Of a stretch of 64,000 bases of DNA, positions 49,523 to 58,818 are shown in pieces. This DNA comes from FEN-1099 sp964511015. GTDB taxonomy: Bacteria; Lernaellota; Lernaellaia; Lernaellales; Lernaellaceae. Each line of letters begins with the position of its first letter. The first letter of the stretch is position 1. Location of the stretch: positions 62,001 to 126,000 of the forward strand of contig CAZEDX010000001.1 in NCBI GenBank assembly GCA_964511015.1, read 5' to 3'. The notes under the pieces were generated by a model. The model was given only the letters and a program-made list of their open reading frames with translations. It was not told the DNA's origin and did no database searches. Both the position numbers and the translations under genes were made by a program.

Positions 49523-52500
49523 ATGCCGCAGATTAGAAACCTGGCCGGGTTCAAGAACTACCGTCTTCTGGTGATGGGCGAACCCGCCGACGACAAGCCA
49601 TGCCTGGTGATTTGCGCCGGGACCGGCGGTCAGGCCAGTGGTTCCAATGACATCATGCGCATCATCAAGCGGCAGATTCTGGAGCGCGAACTCCATGACA
49701 AGCTGTCGTTGCGCACCACGGGCTGTCTCGGCTTCTGCGAAATGGATCCGTTCATCATCGTGGAGCCGGGACACCACCTATATCCAAAACTCAAGATGGA
49801 AGACGTGCCGGTCATCATCGACGCCACGCTGAAAGGCCAGGTGGTCGATCGGCTGTTGTATCGCGAGCCCGGTTCGAAAGAAGTGTTCGTTACCCAACAC
49901 GAGATTCCATTCTTCCGCGGGCAGACCCGCACCATTTTGGGCCACAACCAGTTGCTCGACCCGATCCGCATCGTCGACTACATCCGTATCGGGGGCTATG
50001 CGGCGCTGGAAAAAGTGCTGGAAAACCCTGATCCGGAATGGATCGTGGCCGAGGTTGTCAAATCGGGTTTGCGCGGCCGCGGCGGCGCCGGTTTCCCGAC
50101 CGGCAAGAAGTGGGATCTGGCGCGGCGGACGCCGGCCCCGACCGGTCAGAAATACGTCGTCTGCAACGCCGACGAAGGCGACCCGGGCGCGTACATGGAC
50201 CGCAGTTTGCTCGAGGGCAATCCGCACGCCATTTTGGAGGGGATGATCATCGCCGGCATCGCCATCGGCGCGACGCGCGGCATTATTTACGTGCGCAGCG
50301 AATACCCGCTGGCCATCAAACACGCATTGATTGCCGTGCGTCAAATGCGTGAACTAGGTTTGTTGGGCGAGAACATTTTGGGCAGCGGCGTCAACTTCGA
50401 CATCGAAATTGTGCGCGGCGCCGGCGCTTTTGTTTGCGGCGAGGAAACCGCGCTGATCCACTCGATCGAAGGCAAGATGGGCGAACCGCGCCAACGGCCG
50501 CCGTACCCGATTCAGAAAGGCATCTTCGGCTGCCCGACGTGCATCAACAACGTCGAGACGTTGGCCAACGTGGCGCCGATCATCAGTCAGGGCGCGGACG
50601 AATACATCAAGGTGGGCGTGCCCGGCAACACCGGCACCAAGATCTTCTCCCTGGTCGGCAAGATCAAGAACACCGGCCTGGTCGAGGTGCCGATGGGCAC
50701 CAAGATCAGCGAGATCGTGCATGAGATCGGCGGCGGCGCGGTGGGCAAGGCCCGTGTAAAAGCGGTGCAGACCGGCGGTCCGTCGGGCGGCTGCATTCCG
50801 GCCGCGCGTTTCGATCTGCCGATCGACTACGACAGCCTGGCCGCGGCGGGGTCCATCATGGGCTCCGGCGGCATGATCGTGAGGGACGAAAACACCTGCA
50901 TGGTGGACATCACGAAGTACTTTATGAACTTCCTGAAAGAGGAGTCGTGCGGCAAGTGCTTCACGTGTCGAAAGGGCACGCAGCGCATGTACGAAATCCT
51001 CGACGACATCACGCGCGGCGAAGGCACGATGGACCACCTAGCGCTGCTGGAGGAGCTGGCCACGGTGGTCAAAGACACCACGATGTGCGGTTTAGGGCAG
51101 TCGGCGCCCAACCCGGTGTTGAGTACACTGCGCTATTTCCGCTATGAATACGAACGACACATTCTGCACAAGCGGTGCGACGCGTTCGTCTGCAAAGACC
51201 TGGTGGGTGCGCCCTGCCAGTCGGCTTGTCCGCTGGGCACTGAGGCATGGCGTTACATCGCCCATGTCGCGCGCGGGGAATACGCCGAGGCGTATCGCGT
51301 CATACGCGAAACCAACCCGTTGCCGTCGATCTGCGCGCGCGTCTGCCATCACCCGTGCGAGAGCCGCTGCCGCCTGGGCGCCGGTGGACTACAGGATCCG
51401 GTTGCGATTCGCGCGCTCAAACGCGTGGTCACCGATCAGGTCGGCCCGGAGGTATGCCCACCGCTGGAAATCGTCAATTTGGGCAACGCGGCGGCGAGGG
51501 TGGCAGTGGTCGGCGGCGGTCCAGCCGGCCTGACCGCGGCGCACAACCTCTCGCGGCGTGGTTACGCGGTCACGTTGTTCGAGGCGGAAGCCGAACTCGG
51601 CGGCATGGCGCTCGGCGGAATTCCCGCCTATCGCTTGCCGCGTGAAGTGCTACGCAAGGAAATCGCCGCGCTGCTCAACCGCAACATCACGGTGAAGTGC
51701 AACACGGCGATGGGGCGCGATTTCACCATCGAAAGCCTGCTGGCCGATGGCTTCCGCGCGGTGTTTGTGAGCATCGGGGCGCATCAAAGCCGGCGGCTGG
51801 AATTGGCCGGCGAGGAAGCGGAGGGCATCTACCCGGCGATGCGGTTCCTCAAGGCCTACAACCTGCGCGGCGAGAACCTGGCGCGCGGCAAGGTCGGCAT
51901 CGTGGGTGGCGGCAACTCGGCGATCGACGCGGCGCGTGTCGCACTGCGCCAGCCGGGTGTGAAGAGTGTGACCATCTACTACCGGCGGACGCGCGAAGAA
52001 ATGCCGGCGTTTGCCGAGGAAATCGAAGCCGCCCTGGCTGAGGGCGTGAAACTCAAGACGTTGCTGGCGCCAGTGAAGTTGCAGACCAAGAAAAACGGTA
52101 AACTCGCCGGGGTGGAGTTCCAGGCCAACACCCTAGGCAAGATCGACGCCAGCGGCCGCCGGCGGCCGGTGCCGTTGCCGGGCACGGAAGAGCTGGTCAA
52201 GTTGGATACCCTGATCGTGGCGATCGGCGAGCAGGTCAATGCCAGCGGCTTTGCCGAATGCGGCGTCGATTGCCGCGCCGACGGGCCGATCTGTGTTGAC
52301 GCCGACACGCTGTCCACTAGCCGCGCCGGCGTGTTCGCCGGCGGCGACGCGGCCACCGGGCCCAACACGCTGGTCGAGGCGATCGCGGCGGGCAAGAAAG
52401 CGGCGGTCGTGATCGAACGCTATTTGCAAGGCGAAACGCTGCAGCCGCCCGCCGAGCGTTGCGTGCCGCGGGTGTTCCTGGAACCGGTGGAGGTGCCGGA

Positions 52501-52708
52501 AGAAGAGCGCCAACACGCGGAACGCGCGGAGGCCCCGTCGATTCCGGTCAAGGAACGGTTGGGCGGCGCCGGCGAGGTCGAACTGGCGCTGTCGCCGGAA
52601 GCGGCGGCCAAGGAAGCGCGCCGGTGTTTGCGCTGCGATCTGGAATTCACTCGTCCGGCGGAAATTGTCGCGCTGGACCAAGAAGCGCGGGAAGGGAAGC
52701 CGGCATGA
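49523..52708 (+). CDS. NuoF-GltD fusion: NADH dehydrogenase flavin subunit joined to glutamate-synthase small-subunit module
   Basis: 1061 residues. Thioredoxin-like [2Fe-2S] domain at 10-110 (CAGTGG, CLGFC); the NuoF FMN/NADH domain follows with GRGGAGFPTGKKW near 186 and CNADEGDPGAYMDR. Next come an SLBB-like part and the [4Fe-4S] motif ESCGKCFTCRKGTQRM near 473. A GltD/dihydropyrimidine-dehydrogenase-type Cys domain is near 560-615 (CQSACPLGTEAW, CARVCHHPCESRCRLG). An FAD Rossmann motif lies near 660 (VAVVGGGPAGLTAAHNLSRR) and an NAD(P) Rossmann near 790 (GIVGGGNSAIDAARVAL). It should pass electrons between NAD(P)H, Fe-S clusters and a GltB-type partner. Ends with ATGA overlap with the next gene. 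Confidence 0.88.
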   Translation: MPQIRNLAGFKNYRLLVMGEPADDKPCLVICAGTGGQASGSNDIMRIIKRQILERELHDKLSLRTTGCLGFCEMDPFIIVEPGHHLYPKLKMEDVPVIIDATLKGQVVDRLLYREPGSKEVFVTQHEIPFFRGQTRTILGHNQLLDPIRIVDYIRIGGYAALEKVLENPDPEWIVAEVVKSGLRGRGGAGFPTGKKWDLARRTPAPTGQKYVVCNADEGDPGAYMDRSLLEGNPHAILEGMIIAGIAIGATRGIIYVRSEYPLAIKHALIAVRQMRELGLLGENILGSGVNFDIEIVRGAGAFVCGEETALIHSIEGKMGEPRQRPPYPIQKGIFGCPTCINNVETLANVAPIISQGADEYIKVGVPGNTGTKIFSLVGKIKNTGLVEVPMGTKISEIVHEIGGGAVGKARVKAVQTGGPSGGCIPAARFDLPIDYDSLAAAGSIMGSGGMIVRDENTCMVDITKYFMNFLKEESCGKCFTCRKGTQRMYEILDDITRGEGTMDHLALLEELATVVKDTTMCGLGQSAPNPVLSTLRYFRYEYERHILHKRCDAFVCKDLVGAPCQSACPLGTEAWRYIAHVARGEYAEAYRVIRETNPLPSICARVCHHPCESRCRLGAGGLQDPVAIRALKRVVTDQVGPEVCPPLEIVNLGNAAARVAVVGGGPAGLTAAHNLSRRGYAVTLFEAEAELGGMALGGIPAYRLPREVLRKEIAALLNRNITVKCNTAMGRDFTIESLLADGFRAVFVSIGAHQSRRLELAGEEAEGIYPAMRFLKAYNLRGENLARGKVGIVGGGNSAIDAARVALRQPGVKSVTIYYRRTREEMPAFAEEIEAALAEGVKLKTLLAPVKLQTKKNGKLAGVEFQANTLGKIDASGRRRPVPLPGTEELVKLDTLIVAIGEQVNASGFAECGVDCRADGPICVDADTLSTSRAGVFAGGDAATGPNTLVEAIAAGKKAAVVIERYLQGETLQPPAERCVPRVFLEPVEVPEEERQHAERAEAPSIPVKERLGGAGEVELALSPEAAAKEARRCLRCDLEFTRPAEIVALDQEAREGKPA

Positions 52709-53382
52709 TCGAAGTGACCATCAACGGGGTGAGCGTCGAAGTCGAGGCGGGTACGACCATTCTCGAGGCGGCAAGGTTTCTCGGCTTCCCGATTCCAACG
52801 CTTTGCCACATGGAGGGTCTGACGCCGTACGGCGCATGCCGGCTGTGCGTGGTCGAAATCAGCAACGGCGGCCGCAGCCGGTTGGTGACGTCCTGCACAT
52901 ACCCGGTCGAACCGGGGCTGCACATTCGCACCGCGTCGGCGCGAGTGGTCAAGGCGCGGAAGATGATTCTGGAACTGCTGCTGGCCTCGTGCCCGCAATC
53001 CAAGGTCATTCAGGACCTTGCTTCGGCCCACGAAGTGCGGCAACAGCGCTTCCGTCAGGAACACGAAGACTGCATTCTGTGCGGCCGTTGCGTGCGGATG
53101 TGCGAAGAGCAGATGACCGGCAAGGCTATCGGTTTTCAGGGCCGCGGCACGCGCCGGACCATCGGCACACCCTTCGGCAAACGTTCCGAGGAATGCCGGT
53201 TGTGCGGCGGGTGCATCTACGTCTGCCCGGCGTGCCAGCTCCGTTGCACCTATACCGAGCCGGACAAGGCCATTTGCGGCGGCTGCGCCAACTTGAGCCC
53301 GCCGTGTCTGGCCAAGGAAAAGTTCGACGACATGATGTGCTACATGGCGCCCTGTGTAGCCTGTGAGATTCAGCAGAAATAG
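52705..53382 (+). CDS. NuoG N-terminal-like iron-sulfur protein
   Basis: 225 residues. The plant-type [2Fe-2S] domain has cysteines in LCHMEGLTPYGACRLCVVEI and TSC. Further cysteine motifs, CILCGRCVRMC, CRLCGGCIYVCPACQLRC and ICGGC, suggest several [4Fe-4S] clusters. The final CYMAPCVACE may hold another metal. This matches the cluster-bearing N-terminal part of NuoG/HydA without the catalytic domain, so it is probably an electron wire between the NuoEF core and the FMN subunit encoded next. Its ATG overlaps the stop of the fusion gene. Confidence 0.85.
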   Translation: MIEVTINGVSVEVEAGTTILEAARFLGFPIPTLCHMEGLTPYGACRLCVVEISNGGRSRLVTSCTYPVEPGLHIRTASARVVKARKMILELLLASCPQSKVIQDLASAHEVRQQRFRQEHEDCILCGRCVRMCEEQMTGKAIGFQGRGTRRTIGTPFGKRSEECRLCGGCIYVCPACQLRCTYTEPDKAICGGCANLSPPCLAKEKFDDMMCYMAPCVACEIQQK

Positions 53383-53400
53383 CGAAGGGAGAAGACCAAA

Positions 53401-54984
53401 ATGTCGCTTTCAAGAATCAATGCAACTGCCGCGACGCTGACCAAGAACCGCACCGAAGGGTCGGTTGTACCCGCCTCCGGCATGTGCGTCACCTGCGTGG
53501 ACGGCTGCGTCGGCATGTGCGAGATCGGCAAGTCGGCTTACCGCGGCCATGAGGTGCTGTATCCGCAACCCTTCGGGGTGATCACGACCGCCGCGGAGAA
53601 GCAGTACCCGGTCGACTACTCGCACTTCAATATCATGGGCACCTGCGTCGGTGCGCACGGCATCGAGGCCGACAGCGACAAGGCGATCTTTCCCGCGGTC
53701 AGCCTGGAGGTGAAGTTCGGCCACGACAACGGCATCAAGTTCCGCTGTCCGTGGATCATCCCCGGCATCGGTTCGACAAACATCGCCAAGAACAACTGGG
53801 AAGGACTGGCCATCGGCTCGGCGTTGGCCGGCACGGGTTTGACGATCGGCGAGAACGTCGTGGGCATGGACCCCCAATCGACGATCAAGAATGGCCGGGT
53901 GGTGGACACCGTCGACCTTAAGCGGCGCGTCAAGCTCTATCAGGATCACATGCAAGACGGCTACGGCGCGATTGTCGTGCAGGCCAACCAGGAAGACACG
54001 CGTCTGGGCGTGCAGGAATATGCCATCGAGAAACTCGGCGTGCAGTGCGTCGAAATAAAGTGGGGCCAGGGCGCGAAAGACATCGGCGGCGAGGTCAAGA
54101 TCAAGGACCTGAAAAAAGCGCAGTTGCTTTACGATCGCGGCTATGTCGTGCTGCCAAACCCCACCGACCCGGTGGTCATCAAAGCCTTCGAGCGCGGCTC
54201 GTTCAAGGAATTCGAACGGCATTCGCGCGTCGGTATGGTGAGCGAGGAAACCTTCGCCCAGCGGATCGCCGAACTGCGGAAAGCCGGCGCGAAGTACATC
54301 TTCCTCAAGACCGGTGCTTACCGGCCGCAGGATCTGGCTCGCGCACTGCGTTACGCTTCGAAGTACAAGCTCGATCTGCTGACGGTCGACGGCGCGGGCG
54401 GCGGCACTGGCATGAGCCCATGGCGGATGATGAACGAGTGGGGCGTGCCTCCGGTGGAACTGCACTCGCTGCTGTATCAATACGCCAAACAGCTCGCGGA
54501 CCGAGGCGAATACCTGCCCGCGTTGGCCGTGGCCGGCGGTTTCAACCTCGAGGATCAGATCTTCAAGGGGCTGGCGTTGGGCGCGCCGTACGTCAAGTTG
54601 GTCGGCATGGCGCGGGCGCCGATCGCCGCGGCGATGGTCGGCAAGACGATCGGCAAGACCGTAGATTCATTCCAACTGCCGGTCTATGTCGAACGTTTCG
54701 GTACGTCGAAGGACGAAATCTTCGTGACCGCCGCCGAACTGCGGCACCGCCTGGGTGACGAGGCGTTCGATAAACTCCCAACCGGCGCGCTCGGTCTGTT
54801 CACGTACTATGAGCGGCTGGCGCAGGGCTTGCGGCAGTTGATGGCCGGCAGCCGTCGGTTCACCCTGGCGCATATGTCCCGCAACGACCTGGCCGCGTTA
54901 ACGCACGAAGCGGCCGAAATCAGCGGCATTCCGTTCATCATGGATGTGGACAAGGAAGAGGCGCAGCAGATTCTGAACCAATAG
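53401..54984 (+). CDS. FMN-binding glutamate synthase family protein (no glutaminase domain)
   Basis: 527 residues. The N-terminal Cys-rich motif is SGMCVTCVDGCVGMCEIGKS. A glutamate-synthase FMN barrel follows, with AKNNWEGLAIGSALAGTG and the hallmark TVDGAGGGTGMSP, then GGFNLEDQIFKGLALGAPYV. The class II glutamine amidotransferase domain and the beta-helix of normal GltB are absent, so glutamine is not the obvious nitrogen donor. It may use free ammonia, run in the oxidative direction, or act on another substrate. GltD normally feeds electrons to this domain, and the GltD module is fused to NuoF two genes upstream. Last gene of the operon; a strong terminator follows. Confidence 0.85.
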   Translation: MSLSRINATAATLTKNRTEGSVVPASGMCVTCVDGCVGMCEIGKSAYRGHEVLYPQPFGVITTAAEKQYPVDYSHFNIMGTCVGAHGIEADSDKAIFPAVSLEVKFGHDNGIKFRCPWIIPGIGSTNIAKNNWEGLAIGSALAGTGLTIGENVVGMDPQSTIKNGRVVDTVDLKRRVKLYQDHMQDGYGAIVVQANQEDTRLGVQEYAIEKLGVQCVEIKWGQGAKDIGGEVKIKDLKKAQLLYDRGYVVLPNPTDPVVIKAFERGSFKEFERHSRVGMVSEETFAQRIAELRKAGAKYIFLKTGAYRPQDLARALRYASKYKLDLLTVDGAGGGTGMSPWRMMNEWGVPPVELHSLLYQYAKQLADRGEYLPALAVAGGFNLEDQIFKGLALGAPYVKLVGMARAPIAAAMVGKTIGKTVDSFQLPVYVERFGTSKDEIFVTAAELRHRLGDEAFDKLPTGALGLFTYYERLAQGLRQLMAGSRRFTLAHMSRNDLAALTHEAAEISGIPFIMDVDKEEAQQILNQ

Positions 54985-55005
54985 ACCTCGGATTTAATGT
55001 TGGTC

Positions 55006-55049
55006 GGCGGAACCTGGGGTATCATTTCCGGGTTTCGCCGTTTTCTTTT
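55006..55049 (+). terminator. Strong rho-independent terminator of the redox operon
   Basis: A 12-bp stem, GGCGGAACCTGG (55006-55017) with CCGGGTTTCGCC (55028-55039), fully paired with two G-U pairs and a 10-nt loop. A U-rich tail GTTTTCTTTT follows. It begins 22 bases after the stop of the glutamate-synthase-like gene. Confidence 0.9.
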
Positions 55050-55307
55050 CCGCCTCCAAGCATTATCTCGACAAAATAGAATAGTCGTTCTAAATATACG
55101 AGAATGTCGGAGTCGGCAAAAATTCCCTTGGAAAAATCAGATCGACGATGTTATACATATTGGCAAGGGATGGAACTCGTCGAATAATGAACCAAAACTC
55201 CCTAATTGGTTCGGAATTGTAGGTGTGATTCCGAGTTTGCTCACTAACAAATGTAATATATACTAGTGTAAAATATATTAAATATAGGCCAGATAAGGGG
55301 CGTAGAA
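55050..55307 (+). promoter_or_regulatory. A+T-rich upstream region of the LuxR-type gene, with a possible promoter
   Basis: Conspicuously A+T-rich compared with the preceding operon. TTGCTC (55237-55242; 3 of 6), a 16-nt spacer and TATACT (55259-55264; 5 of 6) lie 44 bases before the GTG start. A ribosome-binding site AAGGGG is at 55295-55300. No gene or other repeat is seen in it. Confidence 0.35.
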
Positions 55308-58268
55308 GTGAAAACAATATCGGAGACTGGAATAGAACTATCTGCGGCCGTCCTCGAGGCTTTTCCCGCATATATTTTTGTTTACGATCTAGAGCGGAAT
55401 CGCACGGTATTCATTAACCAACACATTTCCGATCTCATCGGCTATTCCCTCGAGGAAGTAGCGGCTATGGGTTCCGGGCTCTTCGTCCAAGTAGCACATC
55501 CAGATGAGGTGCCGCGTCTCTACGCCAGCCTCGAAAGACTGGCCGCCATGCCTCAAGGAAAAAGCCAATTGTTGGGATACCGGGTCAAAGACCGGGATGG
55601 CACATGGCGCCGTCTGGTGACCTGGGCGACGCCGCTTGCCCGAAAGTCCCCTGAACAAGCAAGCACGATCCTGGTGGTGGCGTTTGATGCCGAGGTACAG
55701 AAGCGGGCAATGAGCGCTACCTTGAGCGAGAATGAAGCCAAGTACCAGGCGATCTTCCATCGTGCGCCATTGCTGATGGCCATTGCTTCGTTGGATGATG
55801 GACGCTGTCTAGCCATTAATGACCGCTTTATTGAGGTCACCGGCTATTCTCGCGAAGAAGTAATCGGCAAAACCTTGATCGAAATGGGCTGGCTGACTTC
55901 GACAGGCAGAGCGCCGATTGAAGACTTGTTTCGCGAAAAGGGCCGGATGGAAAGGATCGAGGTCGACTGGCAAGCTCCCGACGGACGAACACTGAGCTTT
56001 CTGGCCAGCGGCGAGGTGTTTACGATCGAAAGCCGCCCATTGGTCCTCTTCTTTGCGCAGGACGTTACCTCGGAAAAGGCGGCTCGCCAGGAGCGGCAGA
56101 TTACGATTGAACTGCTGCGAATGATCAACAGCGCAGGCGACCGCGATGACTTGTTACGATCGGTATTGCGATTTCTGCAGCGCCAGTTTGATTGTGAGGC
56201 CGTTGGAATCCGTCTGCGCAAAGGAAACGATTATCCATATTTCGAAACCTCAGGATTTGACGATGACTTCGTTCGGGCTGAGAGCCGACTGTGCGCGATA
56301 GAGGATAAAGGCGAGCTGATTCTCGATGCCAGTGGAAACCCGCTTTTGGAGTGTATGTGTGGCAACGTTCTGACCGAGCGCACCGATCCGAATCAGCCGT
56401 TCTTCACCGCCCGCGGCAGTTTCTGGAGCAACAGCACCTCTGCGCTGCTGGCTGGCACGACGGAGGCCGAACGGCAGAGCCGCACGCGTAACCGCTGCAA
56501 CGGCGAAGGCTACGAATCGGTGGCCCTGATCCCTTTGCGGTCGGGCGGGAAGACATTTGGACTGATCCAGTTCAATGATCGCCGCAAGAACCGCTTTACG
56601 GCACAGTCTATTGCCCTGCTCGAAGACTTGGCGGATCACCTCGCCACTTATCTGGCGAAATGTGAGGCCGAAAACGCCCATCGGGCGAGCGAAGAAAAAT
56701 ACCGGCAGTTGTTTGAAATGGAGTCGGACGCCTTGTTCATGGTTGACAGCACGGACGGGAGAATCATTGAAGCCAATCTGGCGGCGGAGCGCCTTTACGG
56801 CTATACGCGCGATGAGTTACTGTCAATGAAAAACACGGATCTCTCCGCCCAACCCGATGAGACTCGGAAAGCGATGATTGAGCACCAGGAGAAGGTTCCG
56901 TTGCGTTACTATTACCGTAAAGATGGAACGATCTTTGCCGGTGAAATCACCGCGCGTCACCATGTCTGGCAGGGAAAGCCGGTGATGATTTGCGCGGTTC
57001 GCGATATCTCCGAACGATTGCGGTCGGAAGAAGCTTTGGCCGATCGTGAGCGGATGTTCGCCACGCTGATCGCCAACCTGCCGGGTTTTGTCTATCGCTG
57101 CCAAAACGATCGCGACTGGACGATGATATACATTAGTGACGGCTGTCTGGCGGTCACCGGCTACCGTCCAGATGAATTAATTGATAACCGATCGATCGCT
57201 TTCAATGACATTATCCGTCCGGATTATCGGTCTGCCTTGTGGGACAAATGGCAGGAAACGCTCGATCGGCGTGGCGTTTTCGAAGAGGAGTACCCGATTA
57301 TAACCAAGACCGGGGAAACAAGGTGGGTTTGGGAGCGGGGGCGAGGGATTTTCGATGAAAACGGAAACTTGCGTTTTCTCGAAGGTTTTATCACCGATGT
57401 CACCGAGCGCAAACATGCCGACGAATTGTTGCGTGCCAGTGAAGCCAGACTTCGAGAGGCCGAAAAGAACGCGCACATTGGAAATTGGGAATGGACCAGG
57501 GCGACGGGAGAACTCTATTGCTCGGAAGAGGTATACCGGATTGCGGGATTGCCCAGAAACCAATCCCTGACCATTGCTTCGCTGCGCGATACTCTCGACC
57601 ATAACACATTGGCGACTATTCGATCTGAAGTCTACAAAAGCATTAGGGAAAAAAGAAATCTGGGTATCGACATTTATGTCCGACGGCCAGACGGAAGTCG
57701 GCGCGCAGTATATGTGCAAGGCTTTTTGCAGGTCGATCAAACCGGTCATGTTCAAGGCATTGTAGGTACGATACAGGATGTGACCGACCGCAAGGCGGTT
57801 GAAGAGGTCTTGCGCGACCGCGAACAAAAACTTACAGAACAGAACGTCTTACTCGAACAGAAAACCGCGGCGCTTCGTGAGCTGATCGAGCAATTCAAAA
57901 GCGGAAAGAACGAGGTCGAAAGGCAGGTCGGAGCTAAAATCAACGAGATTGTTTTTCCACTGATACATCGTGCCAAGGAAAATCTGACACCGAGTGCAAT
58001 GAAGGCGGTTATAAATACGCTTGAGAATAGTTTGCATGACATTTCCAGATCATTGGACGTGGGAATTGGAGAAAAGATATCATCACTAAGTCGCCGTGAA
58101 AAGGAAATCTCCTACCTTGTTAGAGAAGGGATGTCATCGAAGGAAATAGCTGAGACTCTTGGCATTTCTTACCGAAGTGTGACCACTCACCGCAGGAACA
58201 TCCGCAAGAAGCTAGGTTTGGTGGCGAAGAAGATAGATTTGGGCGCTCACCTAAGCCGTGGAAAGTAA
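55308..58268 (+). CDS. Multi-PAS/GAF sensor transcription regulator with LuxR-type HTH
   Basis: 986 residues from GTG with AAGGGG seven bases upstream. Two PAS domains come first (about 10-130 and 145-250), then a GAF-like domain about 255-460, then three more PAS domains about 465-835 (CSEEVYRIAGLP in the last). A coiled-coil stretch follows at 840-905, and the LuxR helix-turn-helix at about 927-975 (LSRREKEISYLVREGMSSKE, TLGISYRSVTTHRRNIRKKL). There is no kinase or receiver domain and no membrane segment, so it is a soluble one-component sensor that would bind DNA directly. The signal and target genes are unknown; it follows the redox operon but has its own promoter region. Confidence 0.88.
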   Translation: MKTISETGIELSAAVLEAFPAYIFVYDLERNRTVFINQHISDLIGYSLEEVAAMGSGLFVQVAHPDEVPRLYASLERLAAMPQGKSQLLGYRVKDRDGTWRRLVTWATPLARKSPEQASTILVVAFDAEVQKRAMSATLSENEAKYQAIFHRAPLLMAIASLDDGRCLAINDRFIEVTGYSREEVIGKTLIEMGWLTSTGRAPIEDLFREKGRMERIEVDWQAPDGRTLSFLASGEVFTIESRPLVLFFAQDVTSEKAARQERQITIELLRMINSAGDRDDLLRSVLRFLQRQFDCEAVGIRLRKGNDYPYFETSGFDDDFVRAESRLCAIEDKGELILDASGNPLLECMCGNVLTERTDPNQPFFTARGSFWSNSTSALLAGTTEAERQSRTRNRCNGEGYESVALIPLRSGGKTFGLIQFNDRRKNRFTAQSIALLEDLADHLATYLAKCEAENAHRASEEKYRQLFEMESDALFMVDSTDGRIIEANLAAERLYGYTRDELLSMKNTDLSAQPDETRKAMIEHQEKVPLRYYYRKDGTIFAGEITARHHVWQGKPVMICAVRDISERLRSEEALADRERMFATLIANLPGFVYRCQNDRDWTMIYISDGCLAVTGYRPDELIDNRSIAFNDIIRPDYRSALWDKWQETLDRRGVFEEEYPIITKTGETRWVWERGRGIFDENGNLRFLEGFITDVTERKHADELLRASEARLREAEKNAHIGNWEWTRATGELYCSEEVYRIAGLPRNQSLTIASLRDTLDHNTLATIRSEVYKSIREKRNLGIDIYVRRPDGSRRAVYVQGFLQVDQTGHVQGIVGTIQDVTDRKAVEEVLRDREQKLTEQNVLLEQKTAALRELIEQFKSGKNEVERQVGAKINEIVFPLIHRAKENLTPSAMKAVINTLENSLHDISRSLDVGIGEKISSLSRREKEISYLVREGMSSKEIAETLGISYRSVTTHRRNIRKKLGLVAKKIDLGAHLSRGK

Positions 58269-58566
58269 CGTTACCAACATAATAGATGTTGCTTCTGCCA
58301 ATCGAGAACCAAGAGTGTTCGACGAGGTGCGTATTTTTCATACGTATACACGACGTACTTTTTAGGCATCGATATCTTGTCGTTCTCCGTCGATAACATT
58401 TTGTATCTTGGGGTAAAAGCGGTTGTGGTTGGATCTGAGTCCAGTAACCAGCAACCGCCGGGCACGAAGCAGGACAGTGAAAGAGACCTAGTTGAATTCG
58501 ACAGCTCCTGAAAAATGTGGCGGTCGTTGGGTATCGCCCGGCAGAAAAAGCGAGAGGGAAAGGAAA

Positions 58567-58818
58567 ATGACGTATTCTCACCCCCTTCAGCAACTACTTT
58601 CCTCTTTTCTTGAGTCATTGCAGGACAACAATCAGGTTGCGGTGCTGGACAGTGACAAAATGAGTCTCGAAAGCGACTTGGGTGCCGAGACAGGCGATTA
58701 CGAGTTGAAGGAGCAGGTAGTGACGCCAAGCCGCCGAAACCGGCGCTATTACTTCGATAAGCGACGTGCTCGGCCGGCATGGGAATGTCGGCGCATTAGG
58801 AGCCGGTGGGCACGATGA
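58567..58818 (+). CDS. Possible small protein upstream of the split kinase
   Basis: 83 codons from ATG 58567 with AAAGGAAA just upstream. The product starts MTYSHPLQQLLSSFLESLQD and becomes very basic towards the C-terminus (RRNRRYYFDKRRARP). The last bases overlap the start of the kinase gene. No family recognised. The 298 bases before it contain only a GTAACGTTAC palindrome at 58265-58274, at the end of the LuxR-type gene. It may be a real leader-like small gene or chance. Confidence 0.35.
   Translation: MTYSHPLQQLLSSFLESLQDNNQVAVLDSDKMSLESDLGAETGDYELKEQVVTPSRRNRRYYFDKRRARPAWECRRIRSRWAR

Noticed and set aside
53410..54480. 356-codon minus-strand open frame
   Set aside because: Antisense to the glutamate-synthase-like gene, no recognisable domain.
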